Program-made: the position numbers and the translations under genes | Part shown: in pieces, positions 10,970-20,921 of the stretch | Layout of the letters: each line of letters starts with the position of its first letter | Position numbering within the stretch: position 1 is the first letter of the stretch | Assembly (NCBI GenBank): GCA_902728285.1 | Contig: CACVBU010000035.1 | Coordinates: 177,704-241,703 of the forward strand | Source: Clytia hemisphaerica | Lineage: Eukaryota; Cnidaria; Hydrozoa; Leptothecata; Clytiidae | Direction: 5' to 3' | DNA length: 64,000 nucleotides | Notes under the pieces: generated by a model | Databases searched by the model: none | The model's input: the letters and a program-made list of their open reading frames with translations, nothing else | What the model was told of the DNA's origin: nothing

Positions 10970-13900
10970 ATGTCATACATTCAGTCAGCAAGAGGCAGCA
11001 GCAAAAGGGAAATTAAAATTCCAGCCAGATCGAGACTTTATCAAATAGATTTGCTTCAAAGTAAAAGAAGCAAATTAGAGGCGAAAATACGAACACAGCT
11101 TTTGAAGTTGGACATACTCTTAGAGGATCAGAGACGAGATGAGCTGTTGAATGAAGTTGATGCCCTGGAGAGTCTGTTTGCAGAGTTTATGCAGTATCAT
11201 TCAAAGTGTCATATCCTGGTCGCTGAGGCTGACAATTGTGACGAATTCGATAGATACAGCACTGAATCGATAGACAGAAAAGTTTCTGTTATCAAGAAAA
11301 GGGTCATCGAGGCGATGGACCAAGAAATAACGGTGGAGGAGCAAGTGAAGAGAGCCAAGACTGCTAGCAGACCTGAGGAGATAGCTGAGCAATTTGCAGA
11401 GTTACCCTACGACAAGGCCAGCAGTACAGTATCTTCAAGAAGCTCCTCGAAAAAATCATCAAACAAATCCGGAAAGTCATCTAGCTATTCTGGAAAGTCA
11501 TCAAATAAATCAAACAAATCAGTTTCGAGTGAGAAGGCCAAAGAGAGAGCAAGATTAGCTGGGCTGCAAATTGAAGCGAAATTTCTACAGCAAAAGCAGA
11601 AGATTGAGCAAGAGAGCAAAACCTTCCAGCTAAATCTCGAGATGGCAAAGTCGCAAGCAAAAATAGAAGCTTACGAAAATGTAGAGCAAGAAAATAACAA
11701 ACCAGAAACAGACTTGGAGAGGATCTTTCCAGAAGTCGACAAGACAGAATTGGTCGATAGCTACGTAAATTCGTATGAAGTTCCAGAAGAAAATGTTGAT
11801 CCGATCCAATCCAGTGAAGTCGATACAAAGGAAGGATATCTCAAGTCTAATGGGGTGTCCAATGAAGTATCCAAAATTAAGAGTGAGATGCCAAGAGAGA
11901 GGTATTTCAAGTCATACGAGGTGCCCAAGGAAAGATACTTCAAGTCGTTAAAAGTACCCGAAGAGAGATACATCAACTCGTATGATGTGCCCAAACAGAA
12001 GACTACATCACGTCAGCAACCCAAGATTACAGTTGAGACGGGGGTTACACAGAAGAACGAAGTCAAGCAAATCCAGCAGATTGAGAGTCATGATCAATGT
12101 GCTAACGTAGGAGAAATTTTGAGACATATCCAGGCACCACCTGTTGAGTTAGATGTATTCAGTGGCAACATCATAGATTATCCTAACTTCATTGCAACCT
12201 TCACTGAGGTGGTTGATTCAACTGTTACAAATCCAAGAGGAAGACTTGTCAGATTGATTCAGTCCTTGAAGGATGAGGCTAAGGAGCTAGCTGAGTCGTG
12301 CAATCATCTTCCAGCAGCTGAAGGTTATGCAAGAGCAAGACATCTTCTGGACAAGCAATACGGTGACCGATATCGTATACTCAGTCATTACAGACAGGAG
12401 CTTAAACAGTGGCCGAAATTGAGGTCAAGTGATGCTAAAGGCTTCAGACGTTTCTACAGTTTCCTGATGAAGTACAAGGCAACCATGCTATCCATGAAGT
12501 CACCGAGTCTTTCTGACAACCCAGAAATCATTCAGAAGTTACAACTTATCTTACCACCACATCTCCAAGAAAGATGGAACAGAAAGAGTTATCAAGTCCG
12601 AAAGAATAGACACACCGAGGCAGGTCTAGACGAGTTTATCGCATTCGTTGAAGAGGAGACAGCCTTGATAAACGATCCAAACTATTCAAGGCTAGCATTA
12701 CAAGATTTCAAGGAGGAGACAACGCCCAGGCAAGGGCAGAAGAAAGGAAGAGATTTCAAGTCTTTTCGAACGTCACCAAAACCTTCGCGTTGTCAAATGT
12801 GCGAGGAGATCCATGACCTTGACAAGTGCGAGAAATACCTGCAACTTCCAGTCAGCGAGAGGAGAAAATGGCTGTACAGAAAACAGTTATGCTTCGGTTG
12901 CTACAATCCAAGCGACGAGACCCATCAAGCTAGATCGTGTACGAGGAAAAGGAAGTGTGAAACTTGTAAAGGTGATCATCCTACAGGGTTGCATGGATAC
13001 CGGAGAAGACCAAAACCACCTGAAAGAAGGAATGCCAATCGAGAACCGTCTGAACAGACCCAACATCCACTACCAGACCAACTCCCTTCTGAAGTTTCGC
13101 CTCCACTCGTTATATCCTTCGCGAAGCTTGACATGGAAGCCACCAGTCTCAACGTGGTGTTAGTTCGAATAACACATCCATCATCTGACGTCGTTGTCAT
13201 CACCAAAGCATTGCTGGACACTGGTAGTCAAGGGACTTTCAGCCACGAAAAGTTACTTGAGCAGCTGAAAGCTCCATCTGTATCAACTTCGATTTCCATC
13301 CAAACGATGAATGGTGTCACCACTGAATCGTGTCGAAGTATCAACAATCTCCAGATATCATCGCATTTCGACCACAAGACCAAGATCCAACTTCCAAAGA
13401 CGTATAGTAGATCTTTCATCCCTGTCGACAAAGATGAAATTCCGTCTCCAAGTAAGCTTCGAAGATGGACGTACTTAGAGAAAATCCATCCATTCTTGCA
13501 GCAAGACGATGACGATCTAGATGTTGGACTTCTCATCGGAGGAAATTGCCCACGTGCCCTAGAACCAATAGAAGTAATTCCATGCCAGGATGATGGACCG
13601 TATGCCTTCCGATCGGCTTTGGGTTGGTGTGTCACTGGGCCAATCGTCACCAATTCTTCCAGCCAGCGATCAACAAGATGCAACTTTATCGCATTCTCCG
13701 AAGACAAGAGACCGACACGTTTTGTCTTTGAAGATAAGATCAAAGAAGTCGGGCTGAAAGAAACGGTGCTACAGATGCTACAAATGGATTTCTCCGAATC
13801 ATCAAAACCAGGAGACCTCGAACGAATGTCGATCGACGATAAGCAATTTCTCGAGCTGATGGACAACGAGGTGAAGTTCATCGATGGACATTACGAGCTT

Positions 13901-14047
13901 CCATTGCCAATGAAGAATCCTGACGTGCAAGTTCCGAATAATAGGATCCAAGCTGTCAAACGTGCACGCAGTCTCAAACGTAAACTTCAGAAAGACAAAA
14001 GGATGTACAACGATTATTGCACCCTTCATGAACAAACTCTTCGATAA
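10970..14047 (+). CDS. BEL/Pao Gag-protease frame (plus start of Pol)
   Basis: The first ATG is at 10,970; the open frame extends nine codons upstream only through a non-ATG start. Domains: N-terminal helical region; a serine/lysine-rich low-complexity linker (about residues 155-185); a linker with four or five copies of ERYFKSYEVPK-like motifs (about 305-345); the conserved Gag core of BEL/Pao elements (about 380-560); cysteine/histidine zinc knuckles (CQMCEEIHDLDKC to CETCKGDHPTGLH, about 608-675); an aspartic protease with LLDTGSQGTF (about 748); then the start of the Pol polyprotein. The frame ends at a TAA at 14,045-14,047, inside the region upstream of the reverse transcriptase palm, where homology shifts to the next frame. 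It makes structural protein and processing enzyme for cytoplasmic particles. Confidence 0.9.
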   Translation: MSYIQSARGSSKREIKIPARSRLYQIDLLQSKRSKLEAKIRTQLLKLDILLEDQRRDELLNEVDALESLFAEFMQYHSKCHILVAEADNCDEFDRYSTESIDRKVSVIKKRVIEAMDQEITVEEQVKRAKTASRPEEIAEQFAELPYDKASSTVSSRSSSKKSSNKSGKSSSYSGKSSNKSNKSVSSEKAKERARLAGLQIEAKFLQQKQKIEQESKTFQLNLEMAKSQAKIEAYENVEQENNKPETDLERIFPEVDKTELVDSYVNSYEVPEENVDPIQSSEVDTKEGYLKSNGVSNEVSKIKSEMPRERYFKSYEVPKERYFKSLKVPEERYINSYDVPKQKTTSRQQPKITVETGVTQKNEVKQIQQIESHDQCANVGEILRHIQAPPVELDVFSGNIIDYPNFIATFTEVVDSTVTNPRGRLVRLIQSLKDEAKELAESCNHLPAAEGYARARHLLDKQYGDRYRILSHYRQELKQWPKLRSSDAKGFRRFYSFLMKYKATMLSMKSPSLSDNPEIIQKLQLILPPHLQERWNRKSYQVRKNRHTEAGLDEFIAFVEEETALINDPNYSRLALQDFKEETTPRQGQKKGRDFKSFRTSPKPSRCQMCEEIHDLDKCEKYLQLPVSERRKWLYRKQLCFGCYNPSDETHQARSCTRKRKCETCKGDHPTGLHGYRRRPKPPERRNANREPSEQTQHPLPDQLPSEVSPPLVISFAKLDMEATSLNVVLVRITHPSSDVVVITKALLDTGSQGTFSHEKLLEQLKAPSVSTSISIQTMNGVTTESCRSINNLQISSHFDHKTKIQLPKTYSRSFIPVDKDEIPSPSKLRRWTYLEKIHPFLQQDDDDLDVGLLIGGNCPRALEPIEVIPCQDDGPYAFRSALGWCVTGPIVTNSSSQRSTRCNFIAFSEDKRPTRFVFEDKIKEVGLKETVLQMLQMDFSESSKPGDLERMSIDDKQFLELMDNEVKFIDGHYELPLPMKNPDVQVPNNRIQAVKRARSLKRKLQKDKRMYNDYCTLHEQTLR

Positions 14048-17000
14048 ATCGTATGCCAAGAAAGTTACAAGCGAGAGTATTGAAGGAAAGACTTGGTACC
14101 TACCACACCACGGAGTCTACCATCCCAAAAAGCCAGAAAAGATACGAGTCGTTTTCGATTGCAGTGCGACTTACGGTGGTGTTTCGCTTAACTCGATGCT
14201 TCTGCAAGGACCAGATCTTACAAATCAGATTGTGGGAGTGCTGTCAAGATTTCGAGAAGAGAAAATTGCGTTAGTTGCAGATATCGAAAGCATGTTTTAT
14301 CAAGTCAGAGTACCCGTTGAACAACAAAACATGCTACGCTTCATTTGGTGGCCGGAAGGTAATCTTGATGCAGAACCCGAAGATTACATGATGTGTGTTC
14401 ATTTATTCGGAGGAACACACTCCCCAAGCACTTGTAATTACGCCCTTCGACGAACAGCTATCGATAACGAGAAAAAATTCGGCAAAGAAGCAGCATCCAC
14501 CCTTTTTCGAAATTTCTACGTCGACGACATGTTGAAAGGAGCAACCAATATCGAATCAACCGTCAAACTCCAACGCAACGTCAAAGGAATGTGTGCAGCC
14601 GGAGGTTTCAATCTCACCCAATTCATGAGCAGCTCAAGAGATGTGCTAGACGAAATCCCAGCTGACATCAGAGCAAAAGGAATCAAAGACGTTGACCTCT
14701 CAATCCAGTCTCTACCTATCGAAAGAGCCCTTGGAGTCAGTTGGTGTGTCGAGACAGACTCCTTTTGTTTTCGAATCGTATTGAAAGACACTCCTTTGAC
14801 AAGACGAGGCATTTTGGCATCTATCAGTTCGGTGTATGATCCCCTTGGATTCGGTGGTCCGTTCATTTTGCCGGCAAAACAACTGCTACAACAAATATGT
14901 GCTGAACACAAGAGTTGGGACGACGAGATCTCTCCAGAGCAGCGCCACGTTTGGGAGAAATGGCGCAACTCTTTGTATCTGCTTCAGGAAATCAGCATCC
15001 AACGGTGTATCGTACCATCAGATTTCGGTGAAATATCGGAAGTATCTTTCCATCATTTCTCCGACGCCTCGACGAAGGGTTACGGTCAGGTCTCCTATTC
15101 AAGACTTGTCAACGACCAAGGGAGGATCCATTGCAGTTTCATCACTGGTAAAGCTCGAGTCGCACCCTTGAAACCAACCACAGTACCGCGATTAGAGCTG
15201 ACGGCAGCAACTACATCAACCAAGGTCGCAACTCAAATCAAGAAAGAAATGACACTCGTGCCAAACTACGAAGTTTTCTGGACCGACAGCAAAGTGGTTC
15301 TTGGCTACATTTCAAATCGAGCCAAGAAATTTCATCTCTTTGTCACGAACCGAGTTCAAGCAATCCACGATGGGTCTAACGTCGAGCAATGGAGATACGT
15401 ACCAACTGACGACAACCCCTCTGACGATGGTTCAAGAGGGAAAACAGTTCAAGAGTTTGTCGAAAAGCAGCGATGGATCAATGGACCCGACTTCCTATGG
15501 CAACCAATCGAAACGAAATCCAAAGAACAATATCAAGTCGAGGATGACGATGTCGAAGTCAAAAGGGCAAAGCCAATTAAAGTCAATCTAGCAAGTATCG
15601 TGGAAAATGAATTCGAATTATTGTTCAAGCGTGTATCAAGTTGGTACAAGCTTAAACGTATCATTGCAAGAATGATGGCATGGAGACTAAAGAGGAAGGT
15701 TGAGGTTGACCTTCTTTTCAAATCAGAGCTACTCATCGTGAAGTTAATACAGAAAGCAAGTTTTCCATCAACGATCGAACAATCAAAGAAAGGGATATTA
15801 TCCAGGATGGATCCCTTCACTGACGACGATGGAATCATTCGTGTTGGCGGAAGAATCACCAATTCAACTTTGCCATGGAAGTTGAAGCATCCAGTTATCA
15901 TACCAAAGAAGCACGCTGTGTCAATTTTGATCATACGACACTTCCATCAGAAGATCCACCACGGAGGCAGAGATGCGACTCTTAATGAAATCCGACAAAA
16001 TGGTTTCATGATCGTCAACGCTAATTCACGAGTTCGAAACGAAATCTTCAAATGTGTAACGTGCCGACGTATCCGTGGCAAACTTGGTGAGCAGAAGATG
16101 GCAAATCTTCCATCAGAGAGATGTTCAGAGTCAGCACCTTTCACGTATACAGGGGTGGACATGTTTGGTCCATTCATTATCAAACAAGGACGGAAGGAGC
16201 ACAAACGGTACGTCGCTCTTTTTACATGCTTCGCAAGCCGCGCCATTCACCTCGAGAGCACGGCAACACTCGACACAGATTCCTTCATCATGGCATTGCG
16301 AAGATTCATCAATCGAAGAGGATATGTACGACAACTTCGCTCCGACAATGGTTCGAACTTTGTAGGAGCAGACGCAGAATTCAAGAGGGCAATCAAAGAG
16401 ATGGACCAGGTGAAGATCAATGACTTCCTTCTTCGCAACAACATTGACTGGATGGGATGGGACTTCAACACACCATTGGCAAGTCACATGGGAGGAGTCT
16501 GGGAGCGCCAAATTCGATCATGTCGCTCCATCCTGACGTCGCTACTGAAGAATCACAGCCAAAGTTTGAACGACGAGAGCTTCAATACAGTTTTGACAGA
16601 GGTTGAGACTATTGTGAACAGTCGTCCATTGTCAGTAGAGGTATTGAGTGACAGCAATAGCTTAGTTCCACTGACCCCAAATCAACTGTTGACATCAAAG
16701 ACGAAGATCGTGATGGCACCACCTGGTCAGTTCACTGAAGCCGACATCTACAGTCGTCGTCGATGGAGGAGAGTGCAACACCTCGTCAATGAGTTTTGGT
16801 CACGCTGGCGATCAGAATATCTACAATCACTACAACCCAGACGAAAGTGGAATCAACCAAGACGTAACTTTGTTGTAAACGACGTCGTGCTCATCAAAGA
16901 CGATTCGATTCAACGCAATAATTGGCGACTCGGTCGTGTTACTAGCGTAAAGACAGGAGATGACGGCAACGTGCGCAGTGTAGTCGTGCAAACGTCGAAG

Positions 17001-17093
17001 CGCAAAGAATACGAACGACCAATCGCAAAGATCGTTCTGTTAGTTGAAAGCAACGTAATTAACGAATCCCCGTCAAGGAGCCATATTCAATAA
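14024..17093 (+). CDS. BEL/Pao Pol frame: reverse transcriptase, RNase H, integrase
   Basis: Homology begins at about 14,024 in a frame shifted by one base from the Gag frame; upstream codons of this frame are not meaningful and it has no convincing start of its own. Motifs in order: WYLPHHGVYHPKK and RVVFDCSA at the head of the reverse transcriptase; LVADIESMF (motif A); FYVDDM (motif C, about 14,515); RNase H with HHFSDASTKGYG and WTDSKVVLGYI; the H-H-C-C zinc module of integrase (HHGGRDATL to CVTCRRIRG); integrase core TGVDMFGPF, LRSDNGSNF and GGVWERQ (D-D-E); and the C-terminal module after RRRWRRVQHLV that ends BEL/Pao integrases. No internal stop. Because the two frames break in a region where relatives have one polyprotein, the copy looks defective or mis-sequenced. 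Confidence 0.92.
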
Positions 17094-17376
17094 TCTTTGT
17101 ATGAGAAGTGAATGAACTGAAATTCACTAGTATTTATTGATTGCGAATGAACTGAAATTCGCTCACGATGTTGATTGATTGCTATTATGAATAAAAGTAT
17201 GTCATAAAGGGCACATTGAACTTGAATGTTTCAATTGGTTTATAGTATACAAGAAAAGATAGTTATCAAAAAATTTTGTTAAATATTTGTAGAAAATGAA
17301 TTTGTCAATACATTTATAGTATTTATAGGTGAAAATGAATTTGTCAAGATTTTGTAGAATCTTGAGGGGAGCCAGA

Positions 17377-17964
17377 TGTTCCCGCATTGAGTGCGAGTAG
17401 GCCTCCACTCTACGCGGGAGTATATGGTTCTCCTCCGTAACGTATTTTATATTTCTAAATGTTTCGTGCGCTTCTATTGTCTTGTATTATGTATTGTCTT
17501 TGTCTTGTCTTGTCTCTTGTGAATTTGTATTGTGACGTCACTTAATTGGATTTTGTAGGCGTTTTAAAATGTTATTTCTCTGAATGTCGTTTATTGAACT
17601 GTTGTATGTTGTTGTGAGTGCTGTGAGGGTGAAGTGAAAGAACTTTAGTATTTTAGTAAGTATTTTCTATGTTTGTGTACATACTTAGTTCTTTGTTGGG
17701 CTTGCGTCTTCTGTGTGTTTTCCAGTGCTTCGTTTTCAGTGTGCTTCGTCTAGGTTTTGTTTGGGGGTTTGCGTCTTTTCTGTTTGCCAGCCTTTCGTTT
17801 CTTTTGGGTCTAACTTAGGATATTTTCAGTTTCTTGTAACTAGTTTATGGCAAGTTTTCTAACTTCTAATTTTGTGCATTTGTTTTAGCGTCCCTGAAAT
17901 ATATGGTCAGAATATACTCATCGGGGTAAGTGATATATTCCTCGCTACTGCGTTAGCAGTAACA
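17377..17964 (+). repeat. 3' LTR of BEL/Pao element
   Basis: 588 bp, starting TGTTCCCGCA and ending AGTAACA. Matches the 5' LTR throughout except for a 21-bp extra segment near 17,780-17,800 and a handful of substitutions. Bases 17,094-17,376 between the Pol stop and this LTR contain a short direct repeat (TGAATGAACTGAAATTC twice) and no gene. Confidence 0.95.
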
Positions 17965-18070
17965 TAGGATATTTTTATTCATGGAATTGTATCTTTTAGC
18001 TCATTTTTAACTGTTATAAAAAGATATTGAAATTGAAATTTCAAAATAAACAAAAATCGTTTAATTCTGA

Positions 18071-19923
18071 CCTTGTTTGGTCTACCATCGTCCGGGGTGA
18101 TATCGAAAATGAGCAGTCGATATCTATAAAATGCTCCAGACGGACTTGCGTAATATATAGCCTATGGTAGTCAAGTCCACTCCAACCTTCTCGTGGTGGG
18201 GCTGTTTAAACCGATAGGAGTGGGCGAAAGGCGGGTCAACTGGCGCCATAACCAGTGCTCCGGGCAGGATAAGCTCGTTAGCGTTGCCAGCAGTTATCCT
18301 AGGAGAAGGAAAATCTCTGATTTCAAAACCCGGGTAGGATGAGCTCGTTAGTGTTGCCAGCAGTTATCCTAGGAGAAGGAAAATCTCTGATTTCAAAACC
18401 CGGGTAGGATGAGCTCGTTAGTGTTGCCAGCAGTTATCCTAGGAGAAGGAAAATCTCTGATTTCAAAACCCGGGTAGGATGAGCTCGTTAGTGTTGCCAG
18501 CAGTTATCCTAGGAGAAGGAAAATCTCTGATTTCAAAACCCGGGTGGGATGAGCTCGTTAGTGTTGCCAGCAGTTATCCTAGGAGAAGGAAAATCTCTGA
18601 TTTCAAAACCCGGGTGGGATGAGCTCGTTAGTGTTGCCAGCAGTTATCCTAGGAGAAGGGAAATCTCTGATTTCAAAACCAAACAACTTCTATCTCTTGG
18701 GGGTAGTCGTAGTGTCAAAGGCAGGTGTCAACATATCGACTCTCTGGCTTTGTTCACATTGCAGCTCTTTTGGTGCACTGCTCTGAGACAGAGCACTCCA
18801 AGGCAACGACAGATCCGGCCAATCATCGTTGCATCTCATCGGCTACAAGAAAACATGATAATGTCTCAAAACAGCACCAGGGTTGAAGCCCCTGAATTAT
18901 CTCGTTCTATACTCATGTCTGATCGTGTCCAAAGGACTCGTAATGAAGTTGATATCCAAAACCCCTTTGGGAGGGTAAAGACTGATGTCAGAAAGAGAAA
19001 AGGACTCTTAAAACAAACCTCTTATGTGTTTATTGGTCAGCTCAACTGCCGCACCCTCAACTCTTTGTCTGCAAAAAAAGAGCTATCAATTATGGCCCTC
19101 AAATACAATATCTCAATCTGTGCTGTACAAGAACATAGAACGAGAAATTAGCAGATCTTGACTTTGCAGACGATATATCTCTTCTAAATGAAACAGTAGT
19201 CGAAGCTGAAAACCTCCTACACAAGCTAGAGATATCAACTCAATCTATCGGTCTCTTTCTCAACGCTAAGAAAACCAAATATATGCACATCAACCCTACA
19301 ACAAGCGATGGCATCCAATCTGTTAATGGTATCGCCCTGGAAAAGGTTGACGATTTCAAATACCTCGGAGCTTACACAAACTCTAACCATGACATAGAGA
19401 TAAGACTTGCCCAAGCTTGGTCGGCACTTAATTCACTTGAGAAAATCTGGAAATCAGAAGCTTCACTCAGTATAAAAGTGCAACTCTTCAAGTCAACTGT
19501 CGAGTCCATCCTCCTATACTCCTGTGAATCATGGTCACTAACGTCTACTCTGACAAAGAAACTAGACGGAGCGTATACGAGAATGCTGAGAAAAGTCAAA
19601 AACATCCAGTCTAATGTCCACATTACTAACAAAGTGTTGTACGGTAAACTGCACCGATTGAGCAGTCTTATCCAGAAAAGAAGATTGCAGTTAGCAGGTC
19701 ACGTCATCAGAGGAAATGAGCCGGCATCTAAACTTCTCCTTTGGCAGCCAACATTCTTAACAAAGAAGAGAGGTCGTCCACACAAGACACTACTCAAAGT
19801 CTTAGAACAAGACACTGGACTTGACAAAGGCGAGATGGTTCGTTTGGCGCACAACAGGGTCAGATGGAAAGACATGGTCATGTCATCACTTTCAAGTGGA
19901 TGATTTATGTATGTATGTATGTG
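18071..19923 (+). mobile_element. RTE-like LINE, internally deleted
   Basis: Bounded by a 9-bp target duplication TAATTCTGA (18,062-18,070 and 19,924-19,932) inside the Tc1-type element. A structured 5' region leads into six copies of a 70-bp repeat, then a coding start at 18,855 (MIMSQNST). The first coding part reads FIGQLNCRTLNSL and ISICAVQEHR, the beginning of an APE-type endonuclease. At about 19,148 it jumps into LADLDFADDISLL, the reverse transcriptase motif C, and continues in another frame to a stop at 19,903 with the thumb and C-terminal RLQLAGHVIRG and RVRWKDMV blocks. Most endonuclease and palm sequence is deleted. The 3' end is a (TATG)n tail, as in RTE-type elements. It cannot move itself. 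Confidence 0.8.
18250..18680 (+). repeat. 70-bp tandem repeat in LINE 5' region
   Basis: About six head-to-tail copies of a 70-bp unit starting CCCGGGTAGGATGAGCTCGT and containing AGCAGTTATCCTAGGAGAAG. The copies are almost identical, differing at a few bases. They lie upstream of the LINE ATG; 5' tandem arrays often act as promoter units in LINEs, which would be their likely role here. An open frame runs through them but is probably incidental. Confidence 0.85.
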
Positions 19924-20011
19924 TAATTCTGATAAATCTACAAGTCAGAATTTTCATTTTAATGAAAACCTCCGTTTTGGGGGCCGTCTCCGTTTTGGGG
20001 GCCATATACTG

Positions 20012-20921
20012 TAGTAGGGTGCGCGATCGGCGGTGCTTTTTTGCACGGAAATTGGCGAGGTGAAAAAAAAAGATGTGTTTTTTGACTTCGACACCAAATA
20101 TCTTGATGAAAAAACATTTCTAAGAGCTAAACTTTTTTTTAAAAGTGTACAGAATTTATTAAGGAATCGAATAAAAAAAGAATTACGACCATACCTCTTT
20201 TCTTCGGCTCACAATCGTCTTCTTTCTAGACTGGTACCTTTGCGAGCGCGCCGCACATGACTACGGCACCGAAAAAAAACAATAACAATGTTTTTCAACG
20301 GCCGGTCGCTTTTGAGCTGCAATCTTTACGACGGCCGTTTTGCTTTCAAGTTGAAGAGAAAAGACAGGGCTTTCTTTTCGTGCAACATGCTTGTCCAGGC
20401 AACATCTACAGCGAAAGTTATAACGAAAATAAGAACAAACTTCAAATTTTTTTGAGTTTTTTAAAGATTTTATGTGAAGCAGCATACATCGTTGGAAAGC
20501 TGAATCTTTCTATTTTCTGGTGGTATGATTTGTTTTTAATTAACTTTATCAGCTCAATGGCGACAGGCCAAAACATGACAGTGGTTTAGGCGAAAAAATT
20601 CGTTCGTCGAATTTTTTTTTTCTGTGAACACGCGCACCCCTGCGCACCCCACGCATTGTTGAGTTTGAGTTTTTTGAACACTTTTCAAGAGATTCAAAGT
20701 GTTTTTTAAATCTATTTTCAACAAAGCTATTGCTACTGGTAGGGTTTTTCATTCTGCTAGGGTAAGGGGAGATTGTAAAATTTCTGAAACCTTCTGTAAA
20801 AAGTTTTCTTTTTATTTTGCTCTCTGCTTCTCAGCTCAAGGAATTTCACCAACTTGGTGAAACTACGCAGTCTTTTTTCTTCATTTCTGACTTTGTGAAA
20901 TAGTTTGATGTTTCTTTAGTA
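20012..20921. other. Upstream region of the long transposon-like gene
   Basis: No protein I recognise. The sequence includes two purine/pyrimidine-rich stretches and short open frames without motifs. It may be the 5' untranslated/promoter part of the gene starting at 20,922, which would fit a mobile unit beginning close to the right end of the Tc1-type element, but no terminal repeat was found. Confidence 0.4.

Larger units (their letters stand above)
10351..17964 (+). mobile_element. BEL/Pao LTR retrotransposon
   Basis: Two LTRs begin TGTTCCCGCA and end GCAGTAACA (TG...CA). Flanks are a perfect 5-bp target duplication, TAGGA at 10,346-10,350 and 17,965-17,969, the size normal for BEL/Pao. 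The interior encodes Gag, protease, reverse transcriptase, RNase H and integrase in the order of this superfamily. A purine-rich GAGGGGAG at about 17,364 precedes the 3' LTR as a possible polypurine tract. The primer-binding site after 10,917 (GTAAAATACTAAAAG) is not one I recognise. One frame break near 14,020-14,035 separates the coding region into two. LTR identity appears high apart from a 21-bp indel, so insertion was fairly recent. Confidence 0.95.
8758..20011 (+). mobile_element. Tc1/mariner-type non-autonomous element, interrupted by nested insertions
   Basis: Left end CAGTATGTGGCCCCCAAAAC at 8,758 and right end CCATATACTG at 20,011 are inverted repeats, each flanked by TA (8,756-7 and 20,012-3), the target duplication of Tc1/mariner elements. 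Element sequence is colinear with an uninterrupted relative at 48,983-50,151 (opposite orientation) over 8,758 to about 9,775, about 18,041-18,070, and 19,924-20,011. Two foreign blocks sit in the gaps. Without insertions it would be about 1.15 kb with no transposase. The second TIR-proximal motif (CGTTTTGGGGGCCG) is duplicated at the right end. Confidence 0.85.

Noticed and set aside
12976-13881. Minus-strand frames inside the BEL/Pao element
   Set aside because: Shadows of the retrotransposon coding sequence.
13962-14023. Separate Pol start at 13,962
   Set aside because: The codon is GTG and the residues before about 14,024 do not match the family; the frame change occurs near 14,020-14,035.
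18549-18854. Coding sequence through the 70-bp tandem repeats
   Set aside because: The open frame is a by-product of repeats; family-like sequence begins after the ATG at 18,855.
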